Shown here: one piece after another, positions 8,461 through 17,650 of the stretch | Layout: each line of letters starts with the position of its first letter | How positions within the stretch are numbered: the stretch's first letter is position 1 | Assembly (NCBI RefSeq): GCF_000463015.1 | Contig: NC_022247.1 | Location: forward strand, 682,001-746,000 | Reading direction: 5' to 3' | From: Variovorax paradoxus B4 | Lineage (GTDB): Bacteria > Pseudomonadota > Gammaproteobacteria > Burkholderiales > Burkholderiaceae_C | DNA length: 64,000 nucleotides | Notes under the pieces: model-generated | The model's input: only the letters and a program-made list of their open reading frames with translations | Told to the model about the DNA's origin: nothing | The model's database searches: none | Translations under genes and position numbers: made by a program

Positions 8461-8943
8461 TCAGACCTTCTTGTTGGCGGCGATGTCCCAGCCGGTTTCC
8501 TTGGTGCCGTCGCCGGAGCCGTCGGCCTTCTGCGGCGTGTACTCGTACTTGAACTTCGAGAAGTTCAGCGTGATGGTTTCGGTCAGGCGGTCTTCGCCGC
8601 CGCTGCCGCCGGTGTGGATGTTGCTGACGATGATGTCTTCCATCGTGAGCTTGACGTACTCGAGCGGCGTGGCTCCGGCCTTGCGGACCACCAGCGTGCC
8701 CTTCTTGATGTGCTGGCCGTTGCAGCAGTCGAGCAGCAGCAGGTGCGAGGAGGCATCCACATACTTGGTGACCGAGAGGTCCTGCACGCTCACCTTGCCG
8801 GCGCCCGAGCCGCCGCCGACGTGGCCGGTGCCGGACTGGCTGGCACCCCAGCTCCAGGAGAGAACGTCGATTTCCTTCTTGTGCGAATCGTCCTTGGATT
8901 CACCGTCGACGCCTTCGAGCTTCAAAAACATGTCTGCAGCCAT
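8461..8943 (-). CDS. hcp: T6SS tube protein Hcp (TssD)
   Basis: The 160-residue protein begins MAADMFLKLEGVDGESKDD, the Hcp family start, followed by the SWSWGASQSGTGHVGGGSGAGKVSVQDL core and the ETITLNFSKFKYEYTPQ strand near the C-terminus. Hcp hexamers stack into the inner tube that is propelled into target cells, and the lumen can carry small effectors. Two hydrolase genes follow in the same direction, which fits cargo loaded in the tube. It is separated by 143 bases from tssC, so it may have its own promoter to reach the high levels needed. Confidence 0.96.
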   Translation of the reverse strand: MAADMFLKLEGVDGESKDDSHKKEIDVLSWSWGASQSGTGHVGGGSGAGKVSVQDLSVTKYVDASSHLLLLDCCNGQHIKKGTLVVRKAGATPLEYVKLTMEDIIVSNIHTGGSGGEDRLTETITLNFSKFKYEYTPQKADGSGDGTKETGWDIAANKKV

Positions 8944-9086
8944 GATGCTTACCTTTCAGTTGTGTGCGAGTCAGAGATAAAAAGGGCTTCCGTGCGGTGC
9001 CTGATCGGCGGTGGTGCCCGGGAGCTATGGAGAGAACGAGCAATGGGCCCCGTTTTCAAAGGCCCACCGACGGCATATGCCGCCCG

Positions 9087-10580
9087 TTACTTGCCGCCCT
9101 TGGCCGAGGGCAGCTTCGACACCAGCCGCAGCGACACCGTGAGGCCTTCGAGCTGGTAGTGCGGGCGCAGGAAGAACTTCGAGGTGTAGTAGCCGGGGTT
9201 GCCCTCGACCTCTTCCACCACCACCTCGGCAGCGGCCAGGGGCTTTCTGGCCTTGGTCTCTTCAGAGGAGTTGACGGGGTCGCCGTCCACGTAGTTCATG
9301 ATCCACTTGTTGAGCCAGCGCTGCATGTCGTCGCGCTCTTTGAAGCTGCCGACCTTGTCGCGCACGATGCACTTGAGGTAGTGCGCGAAGCGGTTGCAGG
9401 CAAAGAGGTAGGGCAGGCGCGCCGCAAGATTGGCATTGGCCGTGGCATCCGGGTCGTCGTACTCGGCCGGCTTGTGCAGCGACTGCGCACCGATGAAGGC
9501 CGCGAAGTCGGAGTTCTTGCGGTGGATCAGCGAGAGCAGGCCGGCCTTCGACAGTTCCGCCTCGCGCCGGTCGCTGATGGCGATCTCGGTCGGGCACTTC
9601 TGGTCCACGCCGCCGTCGTCGCTCGGGAAGGTGTGCAGCGGCAGGTTCTCCACCGCGCCGCCCGACTCGATGCCGCGGATGCGCGAACCCCAGCCGTAGA
9701 GCTTGTAGGAGCGGTTGATGTTGGTGGCCATCGCATAGGCTGCGTTGGCCCAGGCGTACTTGCTGTGGTCGGCACCGGCGGTGTCTTCCTCGAAGTCGAA
9801 CTCCTCCACCGGATTGGTGTTGGCGCCGTAGGGCGTGCGCGCGAGGAAGCGCGGCATGCACAGGCCCAGGTACTTGGCGTCGTCGGAGTCGCGCAGCGAC
9901 CGCCAGCCGGCGTACTCGGGCGTGAGGAAGATCTTGGTCAGGTCGCGCGGGTTGGCGAGCTCCTGCCACGATTCCATCTGCATCAGGTTGGGGCTCGCGC
10001 CGGTGATGAAGGGTGCATGCGCCGAAGCCGCGATCTTGGACATCTCGCCGAGCAGCTCGATGTCGGGCGGGCTCTGGTCGAAGTGGTAGTCGCCCACCAG
10101 CGCGCCGAAGGGCTCGCCGCCGAACTGGCCGTATTCCTGCTCGTAGATCTTCTTGAACATCGGGCTCTGGTCCCAGGCCGCGCCCTTGAACTTCTTCAGG
10201 CTCTTGGCGAGGTCCGTCTTCGAGATGTCCATCACCCGGATCTTCAGGTGCTCGTCGGTCTCGGTGTTGTTCACCATGTAGTGCAGGCCGCGCCACGCAC
10301 TCTCGAGCTTCTGGTAGTCGGGGTGGTGGATGATCTTGTTGACCTGGTCGGTCAGCTTGGCGTCGATCGCGGCGATCATCGACTGGATCGACTTGGTCAC
10401 GTCCTTGCCAATGACGGTGCTGTTGCTCAGCGCCTGCTGCGCGAGCGTGAGCACCGCGGCTTCGACGGCGCTCTTGGCTTCGTCGCTGCGCGGCTTGAAT
10501 TCCTTCTGCAGGAGCGACGAAAAATCGCTGCCCGCATAGGCGACATCCTTGAGTGCGCTCTGCTCGAGTGCTTCGGCCAT
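9087..10580 (-). CDS. tssC: T6SS contractile sheath large subunit TssC (VipB)
   Basis: This 497-residue protein matches the TssC family in length and order. The N-terminal SALKDVAYAGSDFSSLLQKEF leads into the sheath core (LESAWRGLHYMVNNTETDEHLKIR is the family hallmark, here near residues 93-116), with KSLKKFKGAAWDQSPMFKKIYEQEYG and a C-terminal YYTSKFFLRPHYQLEGLTVSLRLVS. With TssB it forms the sheath whose contraction drives the Hcp tube. The ATG at 10580 follows GAGGAGAACC. It lies 40 bases after tssB, so the two are co-translated. Confidence 0.97.
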   Translation of the reverse strand: MAEALEQSALKDVAYAGSDFSSLLQKEFKPRSDEAKSAVEAAVLTLAQQALSNSTVIGKDVTKSIQSMIAAIDAKLTDQVNKIIHHPDYQKLESAWRGLHYMVNNTETDEHLKIRVMDISKTDLAKSLKKFKGAAWDQSPMFKKIYEQEYGQFGGEPFGALVGDYHFDQSPPDIELLGEMSKIAASAHAPFITGASPNLMQMESWQELANPRDLTKIFLTPEYAGWRSLRDSDDAKYLGLCMPRFLARTPYGANTNPVEEFDFEEDTAGADHSKYAWANAAYAMATNINRSYKLYGWGSRIRGIESGGAVENLPLHTFPSDDGGVDQKCPTEIAISDRREAELSKAGLLSLIHRKNSDFAAFIGAQSLHKPAEYDDPDATANANLAARLPYLFACNRFAHYLKCIVRDKVGSFKERDDMQRWLNKWIMNYVDGDPVNSSEETKARKPLAAAEVVVEEVEGNPGYYTSKFFLRPHYQLEGLTVSLRLVSKLPSAKGGK

Positions 10581-10620
10581 GGTGGTTCTCCTCGGGGTCC
10601 GGTGTGTCGGGTGTGGGGGA

Positions 10621-11139
10621 TCAGGCGGCCGGCTTGGCCGCTTCGTCGTCGGGCTTGGCGGTGGCCGCCAGCGACTGCAGCAGGGCCGGGTCTTCGAGCA
10701 CCTTGGCCAGCAGTTCCTCGGCGCCGTTCTTGCCGTCCATGTAGGTCACGAGGTTCGACAGCTGGGTGCGCGCCTCGAGCAGCTTGTCGAGCGCGCCGAC
10801 CTTCCTGGCCACGGCGGCGGGCGAGAAGTCTTCCATGTTCTCGAAGGTGAGCTCGACCTTGAGTTCGCCTTCGCCGGTGAGCGAGTTCTCCACCGCGAAG
10901 GCGGCGCGCGGCTTCATGGCCTTCATGCGCGAGTCGAAGTTGTCGACGTCGAACTCGAGGAACTTGCGGTCGGCCACGGGCGCGAGCGGATCGGCCGGCT
11001 TGCCCGACAGGTCGGCCAGCACGCCCATCACGAAGGGCAGCTGGATCTTCTTCTCGGCGCCGTAGAGTTCCACGTCGTATTCGATCTGCACGCGTGGCGC
11101 CCGGTTGCGGGCGATGAATTTCTGACTGCTCTTGGCCAT
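10621..11139 (-). CDS. tssB: T6SS contractile sheath small subunit TssB (VipA)
   Basis: This 172-residue protein has the TssB signature: KSSQKFIARNRAPRVQIEYDVELYG at the start, LPFVMGVLADLSGK near residue 34, RKFLEFDVDNFDSRMKAMKPR near 60 and LTFENMEDFSPAAVARKVG near 100. It pairs with TssC in the sheath. It has an Ala/Asp-rich C-terminal tail. The gene sits between tssA and tssC in the conserved order A-B-C-hcp. Confidence 0.97.
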   Translation of the reverse strand: MAKSSQKFIARNRAPRVQIEYDVELYGAEKKIQLPFVMGVLADLSGKPADPLAPVADRKFLEFDVDNFDSRMKAMKPRAAFAVENSLTGEGELKVELTFENMEDFSPAAVARKVGALDKLLEARTQLSNLVTYMDGKNGAEELLAKVLEDPALLQSLAATAKPDDEAAKPAA

Positions 11140-11211
11140 GGCGATGCTCCTTGCGGGGGTAGATGGGGCGGTTCGATCAACAGGAAAAAAAAACGGGGCG
11201 GAAAATGGCGG

Positions 11212-12243
11212 CTACTCGGACGGGCGCTTGCCGGTCACGGTCTCGATCGTGTCCAGCGCGCCGGGCGCGAGGTTGGCCATGATTTCGAGAAAGCTCACGC
11301 CGATGAGCTTCTTGGCGCGCTCGATCAGGAGCGGCGCGGGGTTGCCGGGCTCGGTCTGTTCGAGAAAGCGGATCACCCGGTCCAGCATCTGCAGTGCGTC
11401 CTGCCGGCTCTGGATCTCGCCACGCGCGGCAGCGGGCCGAGGCGCGCCGCCGGCCTGCGGGGAATCGCCTTGTGTTTCTTCGGCGGCGCCGGCTTCTTCC
11501 GGTGCACCGATGGCGGCGCTGCAGGCCTTCTGCAGCATGCGGCCGATGGTGCGCAGCGGGGAGAGGTCGATCGCGTCGGAGCGGCCGGTGCGCTCCACCA
11601 GCAGGGCCTGCAGCTTCTCGACCAGGCCGGGCACGCCGATGGCGGCCTGGATCAGTTCGGGCCGCTCGGCATGGAGCGCTTCGAGGCCGCCCTGGATCTG
11701 TGCCGGCGAATAGGTGGCTTCGCCGCCCACCGCATTCAAAGCGTTGTTGGCCACCGCGATGTCGCGCACGCGGATCGCGCCCACGCCGGGCGCCACGCCC
11801 ACCTGCGCGTCGTACAGGTCGCGCAGGACCATCGTCTCGTCGCCGAGCGGCGCGAGCGCGTTCAGGCGCATCGTCGGATCGTTGTCGTCCTCGGCATCGA
11901 GCTTTGGATGTATGCCGTCCCAGAACTTGTCGAGCAGGCCGATCAACAGCTGGAGCCCGGCCACGAAGCCGGCCACGCCCTGCAGCCGCGTGGAGGCGCG
12001 CAGCAGCAGCACGGCGGCGCGCACGTCCTTGCTGCGGCGCAGGATCGCGTCGGACTGCTCGGCCACCTCGCGCCACTCCGGTTCCACCGCGGCAATGACG
12101 GTGTCGCCGAACTGCTGCTCGGGCTTGCCCTGCGCTGCGGTGGTGAGCGCGGTGAAGGCCGCGTCGTACTCCAGATCGTCGCCGCACGGCGAGGCCTCGC
12201 CGATGGGCGTGAGCAGGGCGTCGACAAGTTCGTTGGTCAGCAT
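11212..12243 (-). CDS. tssA: T6SS baseplate/sheath cap protein TssA
   Basis: This 343-residue protein carries the ImpA N-terminal domain at about residues 8-125 (PIGEASPCGDDLEYDAAF and EPEWREVAEQSDAILRRSKDVRAAV). A Pro/Ala linker near 260 follows, then a short C-terminal helical domain ending QDALQMLDRVIRFLEQTEPGNPAPLLIERAKKLI. This short C-terminal class stays at the baseplate or distal end to prime sheath polymerisation. Translation starts at ATG 12243. It is first in the minus-strand operon and diverges from tssJ across a 71-base gap that must hold both promoters. Confidence 0.93.
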   Translation of the reverse strand: MLTNELVDALLTPIGEASPCGDDLEYDAAFTALTTAAQGKPEQQFGDTVIAAVEPEWREVAEQSDAILRRSKDVRAAVLLLRASTRLQGVAGFVAGLQLLIGLLDKFWDGIHPKLDAEDDNDPTMRLNALAPLGDETMVLRDLYDAQVGVAPGVGAIRVRDIAVANNALNAVGGEATYSPAQIQGGLEALHAERPELIQAAIGVPGLVEKLQALLVERTGRSDAIDLSPLRTIGRMLQKACSAAIGAPEEAGAAEETQGDSPQAGGAPRPAAARGEIQSRQDALQMLDRVIRFLEQTEPGNPAPLLIERAKKLIGVSFLEIMANLAPGALDTIETVTGKRPSE

Positions 12244-12314
12244 GTTGCCTGTTCGAGTTGGCTGGTGATAATCAAAGATGCGTCCGAACCGGTCAATGCA
12301 ACGAAGGGAATAGC

Positions 12315-12827
12315 ATGCGCACGCTGGGTACACACCATTCGTCCTATGGACGCTCTTTTGCTGCGGTCTCGCGGCGTCTTGCACTGGCCTGCGGCCTGGT
12401 ATTGACCGGTGCCCTGATCGCAGGCTGCGCAAGCAAGCCCGTGGTCACGCCGGTGTCGATCACGCTCGCGGCCGGTTCCGATGCCAACCCCGATGCGCGC
12501 GGCCGCGCATCGCCGCTTACAGTGCGCATCTATGCGCTGAAGTCGCCCGGCCCCTTCGAAGGGGCCGACTTCTTCTCGCTGTTCGAAAAGGACCAGGCCA
12601 CGCTTGGCGCCGAGCTGGTGCAGCGCGAAGAGATGCTGCTGCGCCCGGGCGAAAGCAGGAAGCTCGACCTCACCCTGCCGGCCGATGCCAAGGCCATCGG
12701 CGTGATGGCCGCGTTCCGCGACCTCGACCGTGCGCGCTGGCGCGAAGTGCGCGCCGTGGAGCCCGGCAAGCCGCAGACGCTCACCGTGACCTTCGGCGCC
12801 CGGCAGATCCGCATCGACAGCAAGTGA
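12315..12827 (+). CDS. tssJ: T6SS outer-membrane lipoprotein TssJ
   Basis: This 170-residue protein has an N-terminal hydrophobic signal ending in the lipobox LIAGC, with Cys38 as the acylation site. The mature part has the TssJ transthyretin-like fold pattern: PLTVRIYALKSPGPFEGADFFSLFE, REEMLLRPGESRKLDLTLP and IGVMAAFRDLDRARWREV. TssJ anchors the TssL-TssM membrane complex in the outer membrane. It is the only membrane-complex gene on the plus strand here. Confidence 0.95.
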   Translation: MRTLGTHHSSYGRSFAAVSRRLALACGLVLTGALIAGCASKPVVTPVSITLAAGSDANPDARGRASPLTVRIYALKSPGPFEGADFFSLFEKDQATLGAELVQREEMLLRPGESRKLDLTLPADAKAIGVMAAFRDLDRARWREVRAVEPGKPQTLTVTFGARQIRIDSK

Positions 12828-12846
12828 GCCCGGCCTGCGGACCAAC

Positions 12847-13965
12847 TCACGCCTTTGCCGCGTTGGCGTTCGGCGGACGGCCGGGCCGTGCGAGCGGTTG
12901 GTCGGCGGGCAGGAAGCGCTCGAACAGATCGGTCACGAACGCGCCGCCGGCCGCGCCCGATGCAGCGGCTGTGAGATAGAGGCCGCGCCATCGCGGGCCG
13001 CGCGAGCCGCGGCCATGGCTTTCGAACAGGGCGTCGGCCACCTGGCGCAATGCGGGTTGCAGCGCACGCAGCGCCTCGACGAACTCATGGATCGCGAGCC
13101 GGCCCGATGCACTCGGCTGTTCGCGCAGCAGCGCCATCCGCAGCGCATGCAGCTGGCGCGCCATGGGATCGAACAGGGCATCGAGCCGTTCGGCCGCCGT
13201 CTCGCCATGGGCGGCAGCTCCGGCCAGGCGATGGCCGATCACCTGTGCGAGCACCTCGGGCGGCAGCGCGCCGCGCAGCGTGGCATAGCCGGCCAGCTGC
13301 TCCAGCCCGGTCACGACCAGGTAGACCGGCAGCCGCAGGCGCAGGGTCTCCGCGGCCTCGTCGAGCAGCCGGCGCATCCTGGTGGCCAGCGGCTTCATGC
13401 CTGCGCTGGCCGGGTGCAGCAGTTCGCTCGCTGCCACGCAGACCACCACGCCGTTGATCGGCACGCGGTCGCGCCGCTCGGCCAGTGCGAGGAGTGCCTG
13501 GAGCCACAGCGCGCGCGTGTGCGGCGCCGCGGCCACGTCGCTGACGGCGCTCGGGTGAAGCTCGATGGCCGTCATCGAACCGGTGAGCCACCAGCGCCAG
13601 TACGGTTCGCCGAAAGGTTCGCTGCCTGAAGGTGCCAGGTGCTCGGCATGGGCCGCCGCCAGCAGCCCCGGCAGGTTGGCCGCCGCATCGCCGAGGAAGA
13701 GGAGCCAGGGCACCGGCGCGGCTTGCTGCCGCGGTGGCTGGCGCAGGAGCTGGCGTGCGTGCGACATGGCGTCCCTCATGGCTTCGACCGCGGCTTCGTC
13801 GGGTTCGGCCGCCGGTGGGCCGAGCGCGGCAATGCGCCGGCGCAGCGCACGGCGGCGCGCACCGCGGCCGGCGTCGCGGACCGTGGCGTACAGCAGTGCA
13901 AAACCGGCCAGGCACAGCGCGAGCAGGAGCCAGAAGAAATGGGCGGACGACAGCGCGGCGGGCAT
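12847..13965 (-). CDS. Short TssM/IcmF N-terminal-like protein without P-loop
   Basis: This 372-residue protein has an N-terminal membrane segment (residues 8-27) and then the TssM cytoplasmic NTPase-like region. PWLLFLGDAAANLPGLLAAA stands where IcmF proteins have their Walker A loop, and RVPINGVVVCVAASELL and LRLPVYLVVTGLEQLAGY match the next IcmF segments. The GxxxxGK[ST] motif is absent, so nucleotide binding is unlikely. It also lacks the large periplasmic part of full TssM (normally above 1,100 residues). It lies directly after tssL, where tssM usually is. It is either a dedicated truncated homologue or a degenerate copy with a functional tssM elsewhere. Confidence 0.75.
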   Translation of the reverse strand: MPAALSSAHFFWLLLALCLAGFALLYATVRDAGRGARRRALRRRIAALGPPAAEPDEAAVEAMRDAMSHARQLLRQPPRQQAAPVPWLLFLGDAAANLPGLLAAAHAEHLAPSGSEPFGEPYWRWWLTGSMTAIELHPSAVSDVAAAPHTRALWLQALLALAERRDRVPINGVVVCVAASELLHPASAGMKPLATRMRRLLDEAAETLRLRLPVYLVVTGLEQLAGYATLRGALPPEVLAQVIGHRLAGAAAHGETAAERLDALFDPMARQLHALRMALLREQPSASGRLAIHEFVEALRALQPALRQVADALFESHGRGSRGPRWRGLYLTAAASGAAGGAFVTDLFERFLPADQPLARPGRPPNANAAKA

Positions 13966-13987
13966 GGCGGGGAGCGTGCTGAGGTTC

Positions 13988-15316
13988 TCAACGCGCAGTG
14001 GTTTCGAGGAACTCGAAATCGGCCAGCAGCCGCTCGCTGCCCTTGTGGGCCGCGAGTGCCTCGCGCAGCCGCAGCAGGTAGGCCGAAGCGAGTTCGTACG
14101 GCGGCCGGTCGGCGGCGCCGTCGAACGGCGTGGGCGACGAGAGCACGGTGACCAGCACGGTGCCGAAGGGCGGGGCCACCAGCCAGCTCGCGGGAATGTC
14201 GCGGCCCAGCTCCAGCTTCTCGCCGGCGCGCAGCCGCACCGGTGCCTGGCCGGTGTTCAGGTGCATGACCGAACCGTCGGCGGTGTAGTAGTCCACCCAC
14301 AGGTAGCTGTCGTGCCTGGGCGCGGCCACCTGCATGCGCACGTCGTCTCCTTCGCGCAGCCGGCCGTTGCGGGCCGTCACGGCCGTCACGCCCAGTCCGT
14401 GGGCCTTCTCGCGGTTGCGCAGCTGGTAGGGCTTCAGGATGGCGAACACCTCGCAGTGGGGCCACACGCGCAGCCTGACGTCGAAGGTGGGCGAGCCCAC
14501 GTCGGGCAGCAGGCCGGCCACCTCGCGCTCCACCCGCTCGACGTCGGCCGGCAGCGAGACGAAGCCGCTCACATGCAGCCTGCCGCCCTTGCCGGCGGAA
14601 GCCGAGAGATCGGCGCACGCATAGCTTTGGAGATGCTGCTCGATGCGCTGCGCCGGCTCCGGCTCGCCGGCGCGCGGCCCGGCCAGCCATTGCCACCACA
14701 GCAGATAGAGCAGCGGCAGCAGCAGCGCGAGCGCGCCGACCGCGCGCAGCAGGGTGCGGTCGCGGCGGTGCAGGTCGTGCGGACCCGGCGGATCCGCCAC
14801 GCCATAGGGCTGCGGCGTGATCCGGTCCTGCACCAGGCTGCCGAGCGCCAGGGGCCTGAGCCGCAGCTGGCGGCCGTGCAGTTCCTTCAGCTTGCCGAGC
14901 TCGCCGCGGTCGTCGCTTTCGAAGTAGTACTGGCCCTTGAAGCCGTGCACCAGCCCATGCCAGTAGACCTCGCGCAGCTCGTCGTCTTCTGCGCCCAGCG
15001 CCGACAGGTGGTGGAAGAACTCGCTGTGCGCATTGTTCGAGTTGAACAGCTGCACCTGCAGCGGCGCCGCGCCCGCGGCCGCTCCAGGGTGGCGCGCCAG
15101 GATCTCGTCGATCCAGGCGACCATCGCAAAGACCGCCGATTCGACCTGCGCGGCGGGCTGGCCCGATGCGCTGGCGCGTGCCGCGTCGAGCAGCCGGCGC
15201 GCCTGTTGCTGCGCGGCATCATGCGGGGGCGGCGCGGCGCGGCCGGCTGCAATCGATGCGTCGAGGGCGAGGCCGAAGGAGACGAATGCGGAAAAACAGT
15301 CGAGCAGCCGGACCAT
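13988..15316 (-). CDS. tssL: T6SS inner-membrane protein TssL (DotU) with DUF4384-like C-terminus
   Basis: This 442-residue protein has the DotU cytoplasmic domain at about residues 1-185 (FAMVAWIDEILA, QVQLFNSNNAHSEFFHHL, YWHGLVHGFKGQYYFES), a single membrane span near 190-212 (LALLLPLLYLLWW) and a periplasmic part. Its last 150 residues (LREGDDVRMQVAAPRHDSYL, VMHLNTGQAPVRLRAGEKLE, APPFGTVLVTVLSS) resemble DUF4384, a domain otherwise found in kinases and surface proteins. TssL joins TssM and TssJ in the envelope-spanning complex. The ATG at 15316 starts the DotU domain; the longer upstream frame is not conserved-looking. Confidence 0.88.
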   Translation of the reverse strand: MVRLLDCFSAFVSFGLALDASIAAGRAAPPPHDAAQQQARRLLDAARASASGQPAAQVESAVFAMVAWIDEILARHPGAAAGAAPLQVQLFNSNNAHSEFFHHLSALGAEDDELREVYWHGLVHGFKGQYYFESDDRGELGKLKELHGRQLRLRPLALGSLVQDRITPQPYGVADPPGPHDLHRRDRTLLRAVGALALLLPLLYLLWWQWLAGPRAGEPEPAQRIEQHLQSYACADLSASAGKGGRLHVSGFVSLPADVERVEREVAGLLPDVGSPTFDVRLRVWPHCEVFAILKPYQLRNREKAHGLGVTAVTARNGRLREGDDVRMQVAAPRHDSYLWVDYYTADGSVMHLNTGQAPVRLRAGEKLELGRDIPASWLVAPPFGTVLVTVLSSPTPFDGAADRPPYELASAYLLRLREALAAHKGSERLLADFEFLETTAR

Positions 15317-15579
15317 GGATGACCGCGCCCGCTCACCGCGCCTGCATTGCGGAGGATGCCTTGCACCGGCGTCTGCTGCGATGGCACATCCCCATGTCCC
15401 CGGTTCCTTCGAGTAAGGATTCCATCTTCCGAACGCCGGGCGGTGGGCGCCATATCGCTTGGGGACTATGCCGTTCGTCGGGCAAACCGGCTTGCTGCGC
15501 GGGGCAATCGCCGGTATCTTCGGCATCCGCTGAATTCAATGCACGCACGCTGGGACACCCGGGGACACTAGGACATGCC

Positions 15580-16263
15580 ATGAAAATTCTGATCGCCGAC
15601 GACCACCGGCTCGTCATCGAGGCGGTCAAGGCCAAGTTGTCGGAGCTCGAGCCCGGCATCGAGTTCGTCCTGGCGATGAGCGTCGACGAATTGCTTGCCG
15701 GCGCCACCGACGAGCTCGACCTGGCCCTGATCGACCTCAACATGCCCGGCGCCGATGGCCAGGCGCACATCGACGAAATCCGCCGCCGCCATCCGGCCGT
15801 GCCGGTCATCGTGCTCTCGGGCTACGAAGACCCGGCCATCATGCGCAGCGCGCTGGAGCGCGGCGTGCTCGGCTTCATTCCCAAGGCCTACTCGCCCGAG
15901 GTCATGCTGTCGGCCGTGCGGCTGGTGCTGGCCGGCGGCGTGTACGTGCCGCCGATGATGCTCACGGCGCTGCCGCCCGGCATCGTGGCCGGCGTGGCGT
16001 CCACGCAGAACGGCGATGCCCGCTCCGCAGGCGCTTCGTCCCAGACACTCGAGCACCTGCGCAGCGTGCTCACCGAGCGCCAGGTCGAGGTGCTGCAGCT
16101 GCTGTCGCAGGGCAAGCCCAACAAGCTCATCGGCCGCAGCCTCGGCATCAGCGAGGGCACGGTCAAGATCCACCTGGCGGCCATCTTCCGCGCGCTCAAC
16201 GTGCGTAACCGCACCGAGGCCGTGGTGGCCGCGCAGGCGCTGACCGAGGCGCAGCAGGCCTGA
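15580..16263 (+). CDS. LuxR/NarL-family response regulator
   Basis: This 227-residue protein has an N-terminal receiver domain with ADDH at residues 6-9, phosphoacceptor Asp in LALIDLNMPG near residue 52 and IPKAYS supplying the lysine near 104. The C-terminal LuxR-type helix-turn-helix is LTERQVEVLQLLSQGKPNKLIGR through GTVKIHLAAIFRAL near 160-205. It is a DNA-binding output protein of a two-component pathway. No sensor kinase is adjacent, so the partner is unknown. It is separated from tssL by a 263-base divergent gap and converges with the Nit1C operon, so it may govern the T6SS genes; that is inference. Confidence 0.88.
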   Translation: MKILIADDHRLVIEAVKAKLSELEPGIEFVLAMSVDELLAGATDELDLALIDLNMPGADGQAHIDEIRRRHPAVPVIVLSGYEDPAIMRSALERGVLGFIPKAYSPEVMLSAVRLVLAGGVYVPPMMLTALPPGIVAGVASTQNGDARSAGASSQTLEHLRSVLTERQVEVLQLLSQGKPNKLIGRSLGISEGTVKIHLAAIFRALNVRNRTEAVVAAQALTEAQQA

Positions 16264-16283
16264 GCCGCGCGCCAAGCCGCCAC

Positions 16284-17615
16284 CTAGGCTGCGGCGCGCA
16301 GCCCGGCGCCGGCCGGTTCTTCCTCCTGCGCGTCGACCCGGCCTGCCGCTGCCGCGTTCTTCCTCTCTTCGATCGCCGCGGCGAGAAACTCCGCGTCGCG
16401 CGCCACGCCCGAGAAGCGGCCGGATCCCCAGGTGTGCAGCCACGGCAGCCCCAGGAAGTAGAGCCCCGGAACGCCCGTCACGCCGCGCTGGTGCACCGGC
16501 GCGCCGCGGCCGTTGAACACCGGCGCATCCACCCACTCGAAGTCGGGCGAGAAGCCGATGCACCAGAGCACGCTCGCAATGCCCGCTTCCGCGAGGTCCA
16601 GGCGCGTGCGCTCCTCGGGCGGCTCCCACACCGGCGTGTAGACCGAGGGCGGCGGCGCCTCGATGTCCCGGGAGGCAATGAACTTGTCGATCGAGGCGTT
16701 GATGCGGTTGTAGGTGGCGTCGGCGCTGTCCAGGTGCTCGCGCAGGTTGGGCTGGAACTCCAGCGTGCCGTCGCCGCCCAGGCCGGTGAGCAGGCCATAC
16801 AGCTCCATGCCTTCGAGCGCGAAGCGCCGCAGGTCGATGTCGCGGCCGCCGTCGCGGCCGGTCACGTAGTGGTTGGTGTTGTCGCGCACGCCCTCGCGCA
16901 GCGGATGCTCGGTCACGGGCATGTCGTAGTACTTCATGTCGGCGAGCCAGTCGACCACTTCGCGGCCGCGGTAGAAGCGCGCGCAGCGCGGCGCATCGCC
17001 GGTGGCAAGGTAGACCTTGCGGCCGGCCAGGTGCAGGTCCTCGGCGATCTGCGCGCCCGACTGGCCGCAGCCCACCACCAGCACCGCGCCCTCGGGCAAC
17101 TGCGCCGGGTTGCGGTACTGCGCCGAGTGGTACTGCACCACGTGGGGCGGCAGCTTCTCGGCCAGGCGCGGCACGATGGGGCGGTGGTAGCCGCCGGAGG
17201 CCACCACCACCTGGTCGGCGGTGTAGAGGCCGGCGTCGGTCTGTACCATGAAGCGCTCGCGCTCGCCCGTGCCGGGCACGCGCGCCACGCGCTCGACGGT
17301 CACGCCCTCGATGGCCGGCGCCTTCACCTGCGCGACGAAGCCGGCGAGCCATTCGTTGATCTGGTCCTTCACCATGAAGCCGTGCGGATCGTCGCCGGCG
17401 TAGGCCCAGCCCGGCAGCTGGCACTGCCAGTTGGGCGTGACCAGGCAGAACGAATCCCAGCGCTGGGTGCGCCAGCTGTGCACCAGGCTGCGCTTCTCGA
17501 TCACGAGGTGGTCGATCCCGCGCTGCTGCAGGCAGTGGCTCAGCGACAGGCCGGCCTGGCCGCCGCCGACGATGACGACGCTGTAGTGGCTGCGTCCGCC
17601 AAATGGATAGGACAT
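16284..17615 (-). CDS. nitH: Nit1C flavin-dependent oxidoreductase (MSMEG_0569 family, NitH)
   Basis: This 443-residue protein opens with the FAD-binding [21 protein letters not shown] motif and has a second dinucleotide-binding motif [19 protein letters not shown] near residue 170, as in flavin monooxygenase-like enzymes. [12 protein letters not shown] and [15 protein letters not shown] near the end match the MSMEG_0569 family. It is the last gene of the Nit1C operon, whose products are needed for growth on cyanide or 2-hydroxynitriles in cyanotrophic Pseudomonas. The exact substrate is unknown. ATG at 17615, 35 bases after nitG. Confidence 0.9.
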   Translation of the reverse strand: MSYPFGGRSHYSVVIVGGGQAGLSLSHCLQQRGIDHLVIEKRSLVHSWRTQRWDSFCLVTPNWQCQLPGWAYAGDDPHGFMVKDQINEWLAGFVAQVKAPAIEGVTVERVARVPGTGERERFMVQTDAGLYTADQVVVASGGYHRPIVPRLAEKLPPHVVQYHSAQYRNPAQLPEGAVLVVGCGQSGAQIAEDLHLAGRKVYLATGDAPRCARFYRGREVVDWLADMKYYDMPVTEHPLREGVRDNTNHYVTGRDGGRDIDLRRFALEGMELYGLLTGLGGDGTLEFQPNLREHLDSADATYNRINASIDKFIASRDIEAPPPSVYTPVWEPPEERTRLDLAEAGIASVLWCIGFSPDFEWVDAPVFNGRGAPVHQRGVTGVPGLYFLGLPWLHTWGSGRFSGVARDAEFLAAAIEERKNAAAAGRVDAQEEEPAGAGLRAAA

Positions 17616-17650
17616 GGGGTCTTCTTTCTTTCTCTCTGGATGCAGGGGCG

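Noticed and set aside
13565..15322. Long plus-strand frame of 585 codons opposite the TssL and TssM-like genes
   Set aside because: It is antisense to confident T6SS genes and reads as low-complexity Ala/Arg/His sequence.
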